The notes below the pieces were generated by a model. It saw only the letters and a list, made by a program, of their open reading frames with translations, made no database searches and was not told where the DNA came from. Below, in pieces: positions 26,461 through 35,928 of a stretch of 64,000 nucleotides of DNA. Both the position numbers and the translations under genes were made by a program. Source of the stretch: Pseudomonas fluorescens (GTDB lineage: Bacteria; Pseudomonadota; Gammaproteobacteria; Pseudomonadales; Pseudomonadaceae). The DNA lies in contig NZ_OZ024668.1 of assembly GCF_902497775.2 (NCBI RefSeq), positions 62,001 through 126,000 on the forward strand, in the 5' to 3' direction. Position 1 is the stretch's first letter. Each line of letters opens with the position of its first letter.

Positions 26461-28359
26461 CTAAAGACCGAGCAGTTGCATCCGCTGACGCACCGAAGCC
26501 TCGATCCCGGCCGCATCCAGGCCGCACTCGGCGAGCATCTGGGCAGGCTTGGCATGCTCGACATACACATCGGGCAGGCCCAGGTGCAACATCGGCTTGA
26601 GCACGGCTTCACGCGTGAGGAACTCGCTCACGGCCGCACCGGCGCCGCCCATGATGGCGTTCTCTTCGATGCTCACCAGCAGTTCGTGGCTGCCGGCGAT
26701 CTCGCGCACCAGGGCCTCATCCAGTGGTTTGACAAAACGCATGTCGACCACGGTGGCGTCGATCTGCTCGGCAACCTTCAGGGCTTCGCTCAGTTGCACG
26801 CCGAATACCAGCAGGGCGACTTTGCTGCCTTGGCGGCGCACGATGCCCTTGCCGATTTCCAGCGGCTCGAGGTTGCTCTCGATGGTCGCGTTCGGGCCGC
26901 TGCCACGTGGGTAGCGCACCGCTGCCGGGCCGTTGTACAGGTGGCCGGTGCTGAGCATCTTGCGCAGCTCGTTTTCGTCGCTCGGGGTCATCACCAGCAT
27001 GCCGGGGATGCAGCGCAGGAACGACAGGTCGAAGCTGCCCGCGTGGGTCGGGCCGTCTTCGCCGACCAGGCCGGCGCGGTCAATGGCGAACAGCACGTCG
27101 AGGTTCTGCACCGCGACGTCATGGATCAGCTGGTCGTAGGCGCGCTGGAGGAAGGTCGAATAGATCGCCACCACCGGTTTGGCGCCTTCGCAGGCCATGC
27201 CCGCGGCCAGGGTTACCGCGTGCTGTTCGGCGATGGCCACGTCGAAGTAGCGATCCGGGTAACGCTCGCTGAAGGCCACCAGGTCGGAGCCTTCTTTCAT
27301 CGCCGGGGTGATGCCGACCAGGCGTTGGTCGGCGGCTGCCATGTCGCACAGCCATTGGCCAAACACTGCCGAGTACTTCGGTCCAGCGGCTTGTTTCGGC
27401 GCGGTGGCGGGTTTGTCCACAGGCTCGAGCTTGGTGATCGCGTGGTAGCCGATCGGATCGACTTCGGCCGGGGCGAAGCCCTTGCCTTTCTTGGTCACCA
27501 CATGCAGGAACTGCGGGCCCTTGAGGTCACGCATGTTGCGCAAGGTGGTGATCAGGGTCGGCAGGTCGTGGCCATCGATCGGGCCGATGTAGTTCCAGCC
27601 CAGCTCTTCGAACAGGGTGCCGGGCACCAGCATGCCCTTGGCGTACTCTTCGGTGCGCCGGGCGATTTCCCAGGCGCCCGGCAGGCGCGACAGGACCTTC
27701 TTGCTGCCCTCGCGCATGCTCGAGTAGGTGCGGCTGGAGAGGATCTTGGCCAGGTAGTTGGAGAGGCCGCCGACATTGCGCGAAATCGACATGTCGTTGT
27801 CGTTGAGGATCACCAGCATGTCGGCGTCGACTTCCTGGGCGTGGTTCAACGCCTCGAACGCCATGCCGGCGGTCAGCGCGCCGTCGCCGATCACGGCAAT
27901 GGACTTGCGCGGATCGTTCTGCAGACGGGCGGCGATGGCCATGCCCAGGGCCGCACTGATCGAGGTGCTGGAGTGACCGACACCAAAGGTGTCGTACTCG
28001 CTCTCGGCGCGGCGCGGGAAGGCGGCCAGGCCGTCCTTCTGGCGCAGGGTGTTCATGCGCTGGCGGCGACCGGTGAGGATCTTGTGCGGATAGGCCTGAT
28101 GACCGACGTCCCACACCAGGCGGTCGTCCGGGGTGTCGAAGACGTAGTGCAGGGCGATCGTCAGCTCGATGACGCCCAGGCCGGCACCGAAATGCCCGCC
28201 GGTCTGACCAACGGTATAGAGCAATTCCTGGCGCAACTCGTCGGCCAGGCTCTCCAGGTCGGCTTCAGCCAGGCGGCGCAAGCCGGCGGGCGTATCGGCA
28301 CGGTCAAGCAGCGGCGTGACCGGGCGTTCGCGGGGGATCTCTTGAAACGTCGTGGGCAT
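26461..28359 (-). CDS. dxs: 1-deoxy-D-xylulose-5-phosphate synthase
   Basis: A 631-residue thiamine-diphosphate enzyme that starts the MEP isoprenoid pathway from pyruvate and glyceraldehyde 3-phosphate. The TPP motif [17 protein letters not shown], the N-terminal [21 protein letters not shown] region and the C-terminal transketolase domains are complete. ATG 28359 gives the family start [13 protein letters not shown]. Downstream is the btuB-like gene; upstream, after a REP pair, are ispA and xseB, which feed the same pathway. Confidence 0.97.
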   Translation of the reverse strand: MPTTFQEIPRERPVTPLLDRADTPAGLRRLAEADLESLADELRQELLYTVGQTGGHFGAGLGVIELTIALHYVFDTPDDRLVWDVGHQAYPHKILTGRRQRMNTLRQKDGLAAFPRRAESEYDTFGVGHSSTSISAALGMAIAARLQNDPRKSIAVIGDGALTAGMAFEALNHAQEVDADMLVILNDNDMSISRNVGGLSNYLAKILSSRTYSSMREGSKKVLSRLPGAWEIARRTEEYAKGMLVPGTLFEELGWNYIGPIDGHDLPTLITTLRNMRDLKGPQFLHVVTKKGKGFAPAEVDPIGYHAITKLEPVDKPATAPKQAAGPKYSAVFGQWLCDMAAADQRLVGITPAMKEGSDLVAFSERYPDRYFDVAIAEQHAVTLAAGMACEGAKPVVAIYSTFLQRAYDQLIHDVAVQNLDVLFAIDRAGLVGEDGPTHAGSFDLSFLRCIPGMLVMTPSDENELRKMLSTGHLYNGPAAVRYPRGSGPNATIESNLEPLEIGKGIVRRQGSKVALLVFGVQLSEALKVAEQIDATVVDMRFVKPLDEALVREIAGSHELLVSIEENAIMGGAGAAVSEFLTREAVLKPMLHLGLPDVYVEHAKPAQMLAECGLDAAGIEASVRQRMQLLGL

Positions 28360-28430
28360 CAGGCGAATCGTTATAGATATGAAGTGGCGGCAGTTTACCT
28401 TATTGCGGTGTTGGCTGCCCATTTGAGCTA

Positions 28431-28488
28431 ATCGCGGGGCAAGCCCGCTCCTACAGTGATCTCTGTGGGAGCGGGCTTGCCCCGCGAT
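28431..28488. repeat. REP inverted pair 4
   Basis: REP pair with arms ATCGCGGGGCAAGCCCGCTC and its reverse complement, with one mismatch (CTAC versus GTGG side) near the loop. It separates ispA from dxs inside a co-directional run and may lower dxs expression relative to ispA. Confidence 0.92.
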
Positions 28489-28499
28489 GCGGTTTGCGC

Positions 28500-29387
28500 T
28501 TAATTACGCCGTTCAACGATATAACGCGCAAGTTCGCGCAGCGGCTCGGCCGCCGCGTCAAACGGACGCAGGGCATGCAGGGCCTGGTCGCGCAGTTCCA
28601 GGGCATAGGCCTTGGCCGCGTCGAGCCCGAGTAGGGCCGGGTAGGTCGGCTTGTCGCGGGCAATGTCGGCGCCCTGGCGCTTGCCCAGGGTTTCGGTGTC
28701 GCTCTCGACGTCGAGGATATCGTCCTGGACTTGAAAGGCCAGGCCGATGGCCTGGGCATAAGTTTGCAGGGCCTTGAGCTGGGTCTGGTCGGCGCGGGCG
28801 CTGGCCAGGGCGCCGAGCCTGACGCTGGCTTCGATCAGCGCGCCGGTCTTGTGCCGGTGCATGAACTCCAGCGCCGTCTGGTCGAGCTTGAGGCCCACCG
28901 AACCCAGGTCGATGGCCTGGCCGCCGACCATGCCGGCCGGGCCTGCCGCCAACGCCAGGGTCTGGACCATGGCCAGGCGGATGCTGTCTTGCTGCGGGCT
29001 CAGCTGCGGGTCGAGCAGGGCGCTGAAGGCCAGGCTCTGCAGACCGTCGCCAGCGAGGATCGCGCAGGCTTCATCAAAGGCCTTGTGGGTGGTTGGCTGT
29101 CCGCGGCGCAGGTCGTCATCGTCCATGGCCGGCAAGTCGTCGTGCACCAGCGAATAGGCGTGAATCAGTTCAACTGCGCAGGCCGCACCGTTGGCCTGTT
29201 CCGGCGCTGCCCCAAGGGCTTGGCAAGCGGCGTAGGCGAGCAGCGGGCGCACCCGTTTGCCGCCGTTCATGACGCTGTAGCGCATGGCTTCATAGAGGCG
29301 GGTAAGCTCAACCGAAGGGGCGATGAACAGTTGTTCGAGGGCGGCATCGACCCGCGCCTGGCAACTGGCCTGGTACGCGCCGATCAT
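28500..29387 (-). CDS. ispA: Farnesyl diphosphate synthase
   Basis: A 295-residue short-chain prenyl transferase with both Asp-rich motifs: [15 protein letters not shown] (first, near 82-96) and [19 protein letters not shown] (second). It makes geranyl and farnesyl diphosphate. The start overlaps the xseB stop by 4 nt (ATGA), so the pair is coupled; dxs follows after a REP pair. Confidence 0.95.
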   Translation of the reverse strand: MIGAYQASCQARVDAALEQLFIAPSVELTRLYEAMRYSVMNGGKRVRPLLAYAACQALGAAPEQANGAACAVELIHAYSLVHDDLPAMDDDDLRRGQPTTHKAFDEACAILAGDGLQSLAFSALLDPQLSPQQDSIRLAMVQTLALAAGPAGMVGGQAIDLGSVGLKLDQTALEFMHRHKTGALIEASVRLGALASARADQTQLKALQTYAQAIGLAFQVQDDILDVESDTETLGKRQGADIARDKPTYPALLGLDAAKAYALELRDQALHALRPFDAAAEPLRELARYIVERRN

Positions 29388-29626
29388 TCTGGCTGGTCCG
29401 CGTCGAAAGGCTCGGCAGCGAGCTCGCCATCGCGCTCCAGCAGCACCTGGACCTTCTGTTCGGCCTGGGCCAGGGCGCTCTGGCAGTCGCGGGTCAGGCT
29501 GATGCCCTGTTCGAAGGCGGTCAGCGAGTCTTCCAGCGACAGCTCGCCGTTCTCCAGGCGCTCGACCAGGACCTGCAGGTCGGCGAGGGATTGCTCGAAA
29601 TCAATGGAGGCTTTTTTTCGGGCCAT
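29384..29626 (-). CDS. xseB: Exodeoxyribonuclease VII small subunit
   Basis: An 80-residue helical subunit of the ExoVII nuclease. The pattern [35 protein letters not shown] and the following heptads match XseB. ATG 29626 begins [11 protein letters not shown]. It is first in the xseB-ispA-dxs run. The region upstream to 29857 holds the divergent start of the MBOAT gene. Confidence 0.95.
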   Translation of the reverse strand: MARKKASIDFEQSLADLQVLVERLENGELSLEDSLTAFEQGISLTRDCQSALAQAEQKVQVLLERDGELAAEPFDADQPE

Positions 29627-29857
29627 GGCGGCTGTCTCGGTGGCAGTATAAACGGCGCGACACTAGCAGAGCGGGGCGGGGGGAGCAAATCGATAGGGGC
29701 GATCTTTGGTCGCATTCTGTTGCACAAAGGCCAGCGACGAAGTCTTGATTTTTCTGCAGGGCTCGCATTGTGAGGGGTTGTGGCTCTCTGCCATAATCGC
29801 GCCCGCTTTACCCCGTGGCTTTCTGGCGGTGAAGCCTCCTATTTCTGTTGTCACGTA

Positions 29858-31273
29858 ATGGACTACGTTGTGAGCTTCCTTTCGATCGAGTTCGGCCTCT
29901 GCTTCACACTGTTTTTCATCGTCTATTGGAGCCTGTGCTGGAGCGTCCGCCTGCAGAACGTCCTGCTGCTGGCGGCCAGTTACGGCCTGGTGGCCAGTTT
30001 CAGCTTCAACTCCCTGTATATCCTGCTGGGCTACAGCGCCCTGGTGTACCTGTTGGGCCTGGTCGGTGAGCGTTATCCCGGGCGGCGCTTCAGCTATTTG
30101 CTGGTGTTGCTGCTGGTGCTCGGTTGCTTTTATCTGTTCAAGTACCAGGAATTTTTTGTCGGTGGCGTGCAGGGCGCCCTGGCCAGTGCCGGGCTCGATG
30201 TGTCGTTGCCGGTGCTGGAAGTGCTGGTGCCGATCGGCCTGTCGTTCTACGCCTTTCACTCGGTCAGCTACCTGGTGTCGATCAATCGCCGCGAAATGCC
30301 CTCGGCCTCGGCGTTCGACCTGGCGCTGTACCTGGCGTTCTTCCCCAGCCTGATTGCCGGCCCGGTCAACCGCGCCAGCCATATGCTGCCGCAGATTCGC
30401 TCAAGCAGTATCCGTGAAGTGCTCGAGCCGCAACGGGCCCTGGGCCTGATTGCCCTGGCAGTGGTCAAGCTGTTCTTCTGCAGCGCCTGGCTGGCCAGCG
30501 AGTGGGTCGACCCGGTGTTCGAGACGCCGGGCAGTTACTCGCCCGAGCAGATCCTGCTGAGCGTGTATGGCTACAGCTTCCTGATCTATTTCAACTTCAG
30601 CGGCTACACCAACCTGGTCACCGGCATCGCCTTGCTGCTGGGCTTTCGCCTGCCTGACAACTTCAATGCCCCTTATGCCGCGCACAACCTCAAGGAATTC
30701 TGGGGCCGCTGGCACATCAGCCTGTCGCTGTTCATTCGCGACTATGTCTACATTCCCCTGGGCGGCAATCGCCAGGGAGTGTGGCGCGGCAACCTGAACA
30801 TGCTGCTGGCGATGCTGATTTCCGGCCTGTGGCACGGGGCGAGCATCAACTTCATCATCTGGGGTGCGCTGCACGGCATCGGTCTGGCGCTGTACAAGGC
30901 CTCGACCTACATCCTGCCGCAGCCGATGCGCTGGCCGGGCGCCGGTTTGGCGGCGCGCTTGCTGACCTTCCACTACGTGGCCTTTGCCTGGATCTTCTTC
31001 CGCAACGCGAGCCTTGATGAAGCCATGGACATGCTTGCCGGTATTGGCGGTCTGAGCTTCGATGGATTGTTCTCCAGCACGGGCCTGCTGTTGCTGGTGA
31101 GCGTGCTGTATGTTGCCGTCTACCCGCAGTTGCTGGTGCTGCTGCGCCAGTTCTTCGCAACGACTACGCGCTTGCCCTGGCAGCTGTATCCAATACCGCT
31201 GGGGCTGTTCATTTCCTTGGTCATTTTTGCTTCGCAATCGGGCGTGCCGGGGTTCATCTATGCAAGCTTCTAA
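29858..31273 (+). CDS. MBOAT-family membrane O-acyltransferase
   Basis: A 471-residue polytopic membrane protein with the MBOAT signature: EFWGRWHISLSLFIRDYVYIPLGG and, further on, SGLWHGASINFIIWG with the catalytic His. About eleven hydrophobic segments are visible. Related proteins (AlgI, DltB, PatA/PacA) move acyl groups across the inner membrane to an extracytoplasmic acceptor. ATG 29858 begins MDYVVSFLSIEFG; an in-frame ATG at 29780 adds 26 polar residues and is less likely. It overlaps the next gene by 14 nt. Two SGNH hydrolases follow, giving an O-acylation cassette. Confidence 0.9.
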   Translation: MDYVVSFLSIEFGLCFTLFFIVYWSLCWSVRLQNVLLLAASYGLVASFSFNSLYILLGYSALVYLLGLVGERYPGRRFSYLLVLLLVLGCFYLFKYQEFFVGGVQGALASAGLDVSLPVLEVLVPIGLSFYAFHSVSYLVSINRREMPSASAFDLALYLAFFPSLIAGPVNRASHMLPQIRSSSIREVLEPQRALGLIALAVVKLFFCSAWLASEWVDPVFETPGSYSPEQILLSVYGYSFLIYFNFSGYTNLVTGIALLLGFRLPDNFNAPYAAHNLKEFWGRWHISLSLFIRDYVYIPLGGNRQGVWRGNLNMLLAMLISGLWHGASINFIIWGALHGIGLALYKASTYILPQPMRWPGAGLAARLLTFHYVAFAWIFFRNASLDEAMDMLAGIGGLSFDGLFSSTGLLLLVSVLYVAVYPQLLVLLRQFFATTTRLPWQLYPIPLGLFISLVIFASQSGVPGFIYASF

Positions 31274-32411
31274 TGCCGGTCGTTTGCTGTCTTCGCAGCT
31301 GGGAGCCGCCAAGGCTTTCTACGCCATTGTCATCACCACGCTGTTGTTGTTCTGGCTGAACCAGGACTCGATCAGCCTGTACTGCCAGCAGAAGTATCAC
31401 CAGAGCTGCGAGCTGCCGGTGCTCGGCCAGAGCCCGGCCTGGCGCCTGGGCGGCAACCTGACCCATGCCCTGGGCGATGCCCGCGACAGCTTCATCGACA
31501 GCCTGGATAAACGCAGCGAAGCGGTGATGGTCGCCAAGGTTGAGGCCAGCGACACGGTCGAGCTGCCGTTGCCGATGCCGGTGGTTCCGGTGCATCTGGA
31601 CAAACCACCAGTCGCTGCCCACCCGGCGGTCAGCAAGCCGGCGCCAGTCAAGGTCGTGGCCGTTGCGCCGGCGGTGGCGGCACCTGTCGCAGCCCCTGTG
31701 GCCCAGCCGATTGCACCGGTTACCCAGGCGGCGCCTCTGCAAGCGGGCACCGTGGTGTCCCTGGCGGCGGGGGATGAAGTGTTCCTGGTCGGCGATTCGC
31801 TGATGCAGGGCGTTGCCCCGCACCTGGCCAACAGCCTGCGCAAGCGCTACCAGATCAAGAGCGTCAACCTCAGCCGGCAGAGCACCGGCCTTGCCTATCC
31901 AGGTTTCTTCAACTGGCCGCAGACCGTGGCCAAGACCCTGGAGAGCGAGCCGAACATTCGCCTGATGGTGATCTTCCTCGGCCCCAACGACCCGTGGGAC
32001 ATGCCCCAGGGCAAGGGCAAGCCGTTCTTGCGCTTCAAATCGCCGGAGTGGGAAGTCACCTACCGCCAGCGTATCGACTCGATCCTCGAACAGGCCCGTG
32101 CGCACAATGTGCAGGTGATCTGGGTCGGGCCACCGAACATGCAGAAGCCCAAGCTGTCTACGGCCATGGCTTATCTGAGCGGGCTGTACGAACAACAGGC
32201 CGGCCTGTATCAACAGCATTACGTCTCGGCCAACCCGGTCCTCGGTTACACCGACGACAGCTTCTCCTATACCTTGCAGAACGCAGAGGGTAAACGGATC
32301 AAGACCCGGGTCGATGACGGCATCCATTTCACCACCACCGGACAGAAGCTGATCTCGGAACGGATTCTCTCGATGATCGCCTTTCCCGGCCTCACTGTAA
32401 CGGGACACTGA
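31260..32411 (+). CDS. Membrane-anchored SGNH hydrolase/O-acyltransferase (DUF459-like)
   Basis: A 383-residue protein with an N-terminal anchor (AFYAIVITTLLLFWL, near 17-31), a Pro/Ala/Val-rich linker of about 60 residues, and a C-terminal SGNH domain. Catalytic blocks are complete: FLVGDSLMQG (Ser), GPNDPWDM (Asn), and DDGIHFTTTGQ (Asp/His). DUF459-type enzymes act in the periplasm as esterases or as second-step acetyltransferases. ATG 31260 starts inside the MBOAT gene; the next gene starts on the stop codon (TGATG), so all three are co-translated. Confidence 0.85.
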   Translation: MQASNAGRLLSSQLGAAKAFYAIVITTLLLFWLNQDSISLYCQQKYHQSCELPVLGQSPAWRLGGNLTHALGDARDSFIDSLDKRSEAVMVAKVEASDTVELPLPMPVVPVHLDKPPVAAHPAVSKPAPVKVVAVAPAVAAPVAAPVAQPIAPVTQAAPLQAGTVVSLAAGDEVFLVGDSLMQGVAPHLANSLRKRYQIKSVNLSRQSTGLAYPGFFNWPQTVAKTLESEPNIRLMVIFLGPNDPWDMPQGKGKPFLRFKSPEWEVTYRQRIDSILEQARAHNVQVIWVGPPNMQKPKLSTAMAYLSGLYEQQAGLYQQHYVSANPVLGYTDDSFSYTLQNAEGKRIKTRVDDGIHFTTTGQKLISERILSMIAFPGLTVTGH

Positions 32412-33616
32412 TGCGGCGACTGCACAACATTCTGGGGCTGGCCCTGCTGATCTGCGCGCTACCGGGCTGTAGCCCGGTGGCGGCGGTCAATACCACGGCC
32501 AAGCCAGCCAATACGGCGGCCAAAGCCCCGGCCAACCGCGTCGATGGCAACCTGGCGGTACTGGCGGGCAAGTTCAAGAACGCCAACCGCGCGCCGGTCA
32601 ATATCATCCAGTTCGGCGACTCGCATACCGCTGCCGACCTGTTCAGTGGCGAGATGCGCCGCCTGCTGCAAGCACGCTATGGCGACGGCGGCATCGGCCT
32701 GATCGCTGCCTCGCCAGTGCCGGGCACCCGCTACGACCAGGTCATCCTGAAAACCGCCAAGCGCCAGTGGGAGCTGGTGTCGGCGCGTAATCAGCAGAGC
32801 ACCCAGTTCCCGCTTGGCGGTTACCTGTCGGTGCCGACGGCGGCCAACCCCAGCGTACGTATCGAGGCCCGCGAGCCTACCGCGCAACGCTATCGGGTGC
32901 AGGCCCTGTACCAGGCGCGCGAGAACAGCAGCCTGGTGCTGCGCGATGGCCGTAGCCGTAACCAGCGCATGCTGGCGGCCACCGGCGGGCAGTGGCGCTT
33001 CGGTCCGCAGGTCAGCAACCTTGGCCTGCCGCTGGACCTGACCGTCAACAGTCGGCCAGGCACGCTGCTGGGTGGCTGGTACATCCAGAGTCAGAAGAAT
33101 GCCGGGGTGATCTATTCGGCGCTGGGCATCAATGGCGCGCGCCTTGACGTGCAGGACAAATGGCAGGCCGGTTGGCAGGACAACCTCAAGACCCTGCGCC
33201 CGGACCTGGTGATCCTTGCCTACGGCACCAACGAAGCCTTTGACGACACCCTGGACCTGAGCCTGTACCAGACGCAATTGCGCAATACCCTCAAGCGCCT
33301 GCGCAAGGACCTGCCGCGCGCGGTGATACTGCTGGTCGGTCCGCCGGATTCGATCAAGCAGCGCAAGGCCCGTAGCTGCGCCGCGCGCCAGCCGCAACAG
33401 CTGGCCCAGGTGATCCGCATCCAGCGTCAGGCGGCCAAGCAGGCCAACGCGCTGTTCTGGGACTGGCAGGCGTATATGGGCGGGCAGTGTTCGATTGCCG
33501 GCTGGCAGGCTTCGGGACTGGCCCGTGGCGATCTGGTGCACCTGACTGCAGACGGCTACAAGAAAAGCGCAGTCGGCCTGCACGACTTTTTGCGCACTCA
33601 GCTGGGCTTGAAGTAA
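32411..33616 (+). CDS. SGNH/GDSL lipoprotein esterase, Ape1/PatB-like
   Basis: A 401-residue predicted lipoprotein (lipobox LPGC at 16-19) with a polar Ala/Lys/Asn linker. The nucleophile block is FGDSHTAADLFSGEM, which I associate with the Ape1/PatB peptidoglycan O-acetyl group; the GTNE block (AYGTNEAFDD) and DLVHLTADGY (Asp/His) complete the triad. A central beta domain (residues about 130-230) is inserted as in Ape1. Together with MBOAT and DUF459-like genes, it suggests acetyl transfer and removal on peptidoglycan or a periplasmic glycan. The acceptor is inferred. Confidence 0.8.
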   Translation: MRRLHNILGLALLICALPGCSPVAAVNTTAKPANTAAKAPANRVDGNLAVLAGKFKNANRAPVNIIQFGDSHTAADLFSGEMRRLLQARYGDGGIGLIAASPVPGTRYDQVILKTAKRQWELVSARNQQSTQFPLGGYLSVPTAANPSVRIEAREPTAQRYRVQALYQARENSSLVLRDGRSRNQRMLAATGGQWRFGPQVSNLGLPLDLTVNSRPGTLLGGWYIQSQKNAGVIYSALGINGARLDVQDKWQAGWQDNLKTLRPDLVILAYGTNEAFDDTLDLSLYQTQLRNTLKRLRKDLPRAVILLVGPPDSIKQRKARSCAARQPQQLAQVIRIQRQAAKQANALFWDWQAYMGGQCSIAGWQASGLARGDLVHLTADGYKKSAVGLHDFLRTQLGLK

Positions 33617-33631
33617 GCAGAAAAAAGTAGA

Positions 33632-33687
33632 GGCGGGGACGACTCCGGGTTGGCTTGCGGCGCCCCATGAAGTCGTCTTCCCGCCCC
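33632..33687 (+). terminator. Long stem-loop after the acylation cassette
   Basis: GGCGGGGACGACT at 33632-33644 pairs imperfectly with AGTCGTCTTCCCGCC at 33671-33685, a stem of about 12 bp with an internal loop, starting 16 nt after the stop. No T-tract follows, so it may be a weak or factor-assisted terminator. Confidence 0.5.
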
Positions 33688-33827
33688 CTAATAGAGGCAA
33701 ATCCGGGGGCATGAAACTGCTCCCGCTCAGCACGATGCGACTGCCTTGAATCAGCCGCGATTCACTCCTCTGCATTCACCTTAGTAGCTGTCTGCAGGGC
33801 TGTAAATTTTCTCGAACAGAATATTTT

Positions 33828-34478
33828 TCAGGCGCTTTCCAGGGCTGGCGTCAAGGCGGCCTGGCGATAGCGCGCCAGCTCGTCGATGGTCAGCACCGGC
33901 AGCGAATACTGCTTGGCGTACACGGCCACCTGTTCACCACGGGCCATGCTGCCGTCGGGGTTCATCAGTTCGCACAGCACTGCCGCTGGGCGCAGGCCCG
34001 CCAGGCGTGCAAGGTCCACCGAGCCTTCGGTGTGACCGCGGCGGGTGAGTACGCCACCATCACGCGAACGCAGCGGGAACACGTGGCCAGGGCTGACGAT
34101 GCGCATGTCGGCGCTGGTCGAGTCCAGTGCTGCCTGGATAGTGGTGATGCGGTCCTGGGCCGAGACGCCGGTGGACACACCTTCAGCGGCTTCGATGGTC
34201 ACGGTGAATCCGGTGCCGTGGCGGGCGCGATTGTTCGGCACCATGGGTGCCAGCGACAGCTCGTCAACGGTGGTTTCATCCAGGCACAGGCAGACGATGC
34301 CGCTGCAATCGCGGATCATCATGGCCATGGTTTCGAGGCTGATGTTTTCGGCGGCGGCAATGATATCCGCCTCGTCCTCGCGGTCGTCGTCATCGAGCAA
34401 CAGCACGGGTTTACCGGCCTGGTAGGCAGCGACGGCGGCAGCGACGTTAGGGAATTGCTTGCGGTGCAAAGGGGACAT
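33828..34478 (-). CDS. ribB: 3,4-dihydroxy-2-butanone 4-phosphate synthase
   Basis: A 216-residue stand-alone DHBP synthase. It has DDDDREDEADI near residue 30-40, the substrate loop ARHGTGFTVTIEAAEG, SPGHVFPLRS and RRGHTEGSVDLARLAG. ATG 34478, behind GAGGAG, starts MSPLHRKQFPNV. It lies under an FMN riboswitch, whereas the ribBA copy in the rib run does not, so this paralogue is the flavin-responsive one. Acidic run DDEA replaces DENE seen in the fusion. Confidence 0.94.
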   Translation of the reverse strand: MSPLHRKQFPNVAAAVAAYQAGKPVLLLDDDDREDEADIIAAAENISLETMAMMIRDCSGIVCLCLDETTVDELSLAPMVPNNRARHGTGFTVTIEAAEGVSTGVSAQDRITTIQAALDSTSADMRIVSPGHVFPLRSRDGGVLTRRGHTEGSVDLARLAGLRPAAVLCELMNPDGSMARGEQVAVYAKQYSLPVLTIDELARYRQAALTPALESA

Positions 34479-34561
34479 GAAACGCTCCTCGTAAGTGATC
34501 GATGAACGTTTCAGGGCGAACAAAATGCGTGCGCCAGGGCGCCTGATGGCCCTGACCTGAC

Positions 34562-34700
34562 GCCTTCTTTCATCCGGACTATAACCGTCGGCTCTGGAGT
34601 CTCACCAGATCTGCTGACCCTCGACCAAAAGGCCGAAGCGCTCGCGGGCTCATCTTTCGATTTACCGCCGGTGGGGACTTGCACCCCGCCCTGAAGACCG
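34562..34700 (-). ncRNA. FMN riboswitch (RFN element)
   Basis: On the minus strand the conserved RFN blocks appear in order: GGGCGGGGTGCAAGTCCCC, ACCGGCGGTAAAT, AGCCCGCGAGC, GGTCAGCAGATCTGGTGAGA, CCAGAGCCGACGGT and AGTCCGGATGAAAGAAGGC. The P1 stem CTTC/GAAG closes it. A CAGGGC...GCCCTG hairpin between the aptamer and ribB, followed by ATTTTGTT, may be the terminator of the expression platform. Confidence 0.96.
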
Positions 34701-34704
34701 ACCA

Positions 34705-34735
34705 AGCATACATCAGAGTGCCATCAGGTTTGCAA
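34705..34735 (-). promoter_or_regulatory. Candidate sigma-70 promoter for the riboswitch transcript
   Basis: TTGCAA (34730-34735) and TATGCT (34705-34710) are spaced 19 nt apart on the minus strand, which would start the RNA just before the aptamer P1 stem. The spacing is longer than optimal. Confidence 0.35.
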
Positions 34736-34769
34736 GTCCCAGCCTTACGACCTAGGTCTAATTCGACCG

Positions 34770-35858
34770 TTACAGGCCCAGGGCGTAATCCAGGTAGCCC
34801 GGGTAGGCTTTGCGCCAGTCGTCCTGGAAGGTGTGCCCTTCAGGGTGTTCGTGGCTCTGTACCTTGTTGTTGCTGGCGAAGGCTTTTTCGGTGGTGGCGG
34901 TCAGCTGCAGGTTGCTTTCATGCTCCTGGGCGCCGTGGACCACGACCAGGCGCTTGTCCTTGGCCTTTTGCACGGTGAACGGGATCTTGAAGCCGCCAGG
35001 CGACAGCAGCACCGCACCGCTGTAGTTTTGCGGGTACTGGGCGATCAGGTGGGCGGCGTGTTCGGCGCCTTGCGAGAAACCGATCAGGGCGACTTTCGAG
35101 CGGTCGATGCGGGTGTCTTTTTCCAGTTTCTTCAGGGCTGCGGCCACTGCTTGCTCGGTCGGCTCGACCGACTGCTGCTGCCACATGAACTGATGCTCGT
35201 CACGCTTGAGGGTGCCGTTCAGGGCCACCAGTACGGCCTTGTCGCCCACCAGGTCGGCACGCATCTTGGTGCCCTTGACGCCTTCGGTGCCGAAGCCTGC
35301 CAGCCACACCACCACTGGCCAGCCGCCGGCCGGGGCCTTGCCTTCAGGGATGCTGAACGCGGCGAGGCCGGCGTCCTTGGCCTGGATCGGGTAGTTCTTC
35401 TCGGCGGCTTGCAGCAGCTTCTGGTAGGCCGGGTCGTTTTTCATCGGCTCCAGTTCGTCGTCTTCCTTGAGGATCACTGCTTGCCAGAAGCCGCGCTCGC
35501 GGGCTTCGTCGAGGTATTGCGCGGCCAGTTCCGGGCTGTCCATGGACGACAGTGCGGCAGCGGCCTGGTAGGCGGCGAAGGCGTTCTTCGGGTCCAGGCG
35601 GGCGGCAGTCAGGTAGAAGGCCAGGGCGCCGGCATAGTTGTCGTGTTCGCTCTTTTCTTTGTCACCGGCATCCATGAACTCGGCCGGGGTAGCGTCGTTG
35701 AGGTACAGGTTGGCCATGGCGGCCATGCCTTGCCAGCGGCCTTTGTGCAGGGCCTGGTCGGTGGCTTCGTCGGCGAAGGCGGTGGTGGCGGTGAGGCTGA
35801 GGCTGGCCAGCAGGCCGAAGGAGCAGAGGTGCAGGCGGGTCGCTGTCAGCAATGACAT
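34770..35858 (-). CDS. Secreted alpha/beta hydrolase (dienelactone hydrolase/esterase-like)
   Basis: A 362-residue protein with signal peptide (LHLCSFGLLASLSLTATTAFA) and a helical N-terminal half of TPR-like character (DNYAGALAFYLTAARLDPKNAFAAYQ). The C-terminal half is an alpha/beta hydrolase with nucleophile elbow GFSQGAEH, oxyanion region WLAGFGTEGV, and final EHPEGHTF His. ATG 35858 has GGACT upstream. The role is unknown; it lies between the ribB riboswitch and rtcR and may be cell-envelope or polymer-related. Confidence 0.78.
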   Translation of the reverse strand: MSLLTATRLHLCSFGLLASLSLTATTAFADEATDQALHKGRWQGMAAMANLYLNDATPAEFMDAGDKEKSEHDNYAGALAFYLTAARLDPKNAFAAYQAAAALSSMDSPELAAQYLDEARERGFWQAVILKEDDELEPMKNDPAYQKLLQAAEKNYPIQAKDAGLAAFSIPEGKAPAGGWPVVVWLAGFGTEGVKGTKMRADLVGDKAVLVALNGTLKRDEHQFMWQQQSVEPTEQAVAAALKKLEKDTRIDRSKVALIGFSQGAEHAAHLIAQYPQNYSGAVLLSPGGFKIPFTVQKAKDKRLVVVHGAQEHESNLQLTATTEKAFASNNKVQSHEHPEGHTFQDDWRKAYPGYLDYALGL

Positions 35859-35928
35859 GGCCGAGAGTCCTTTTTCGGTAGTGCTCGGCCAGGTGCGGCC
35901 GAAGAGGGCGCGGATTCTAGCACCCTGT

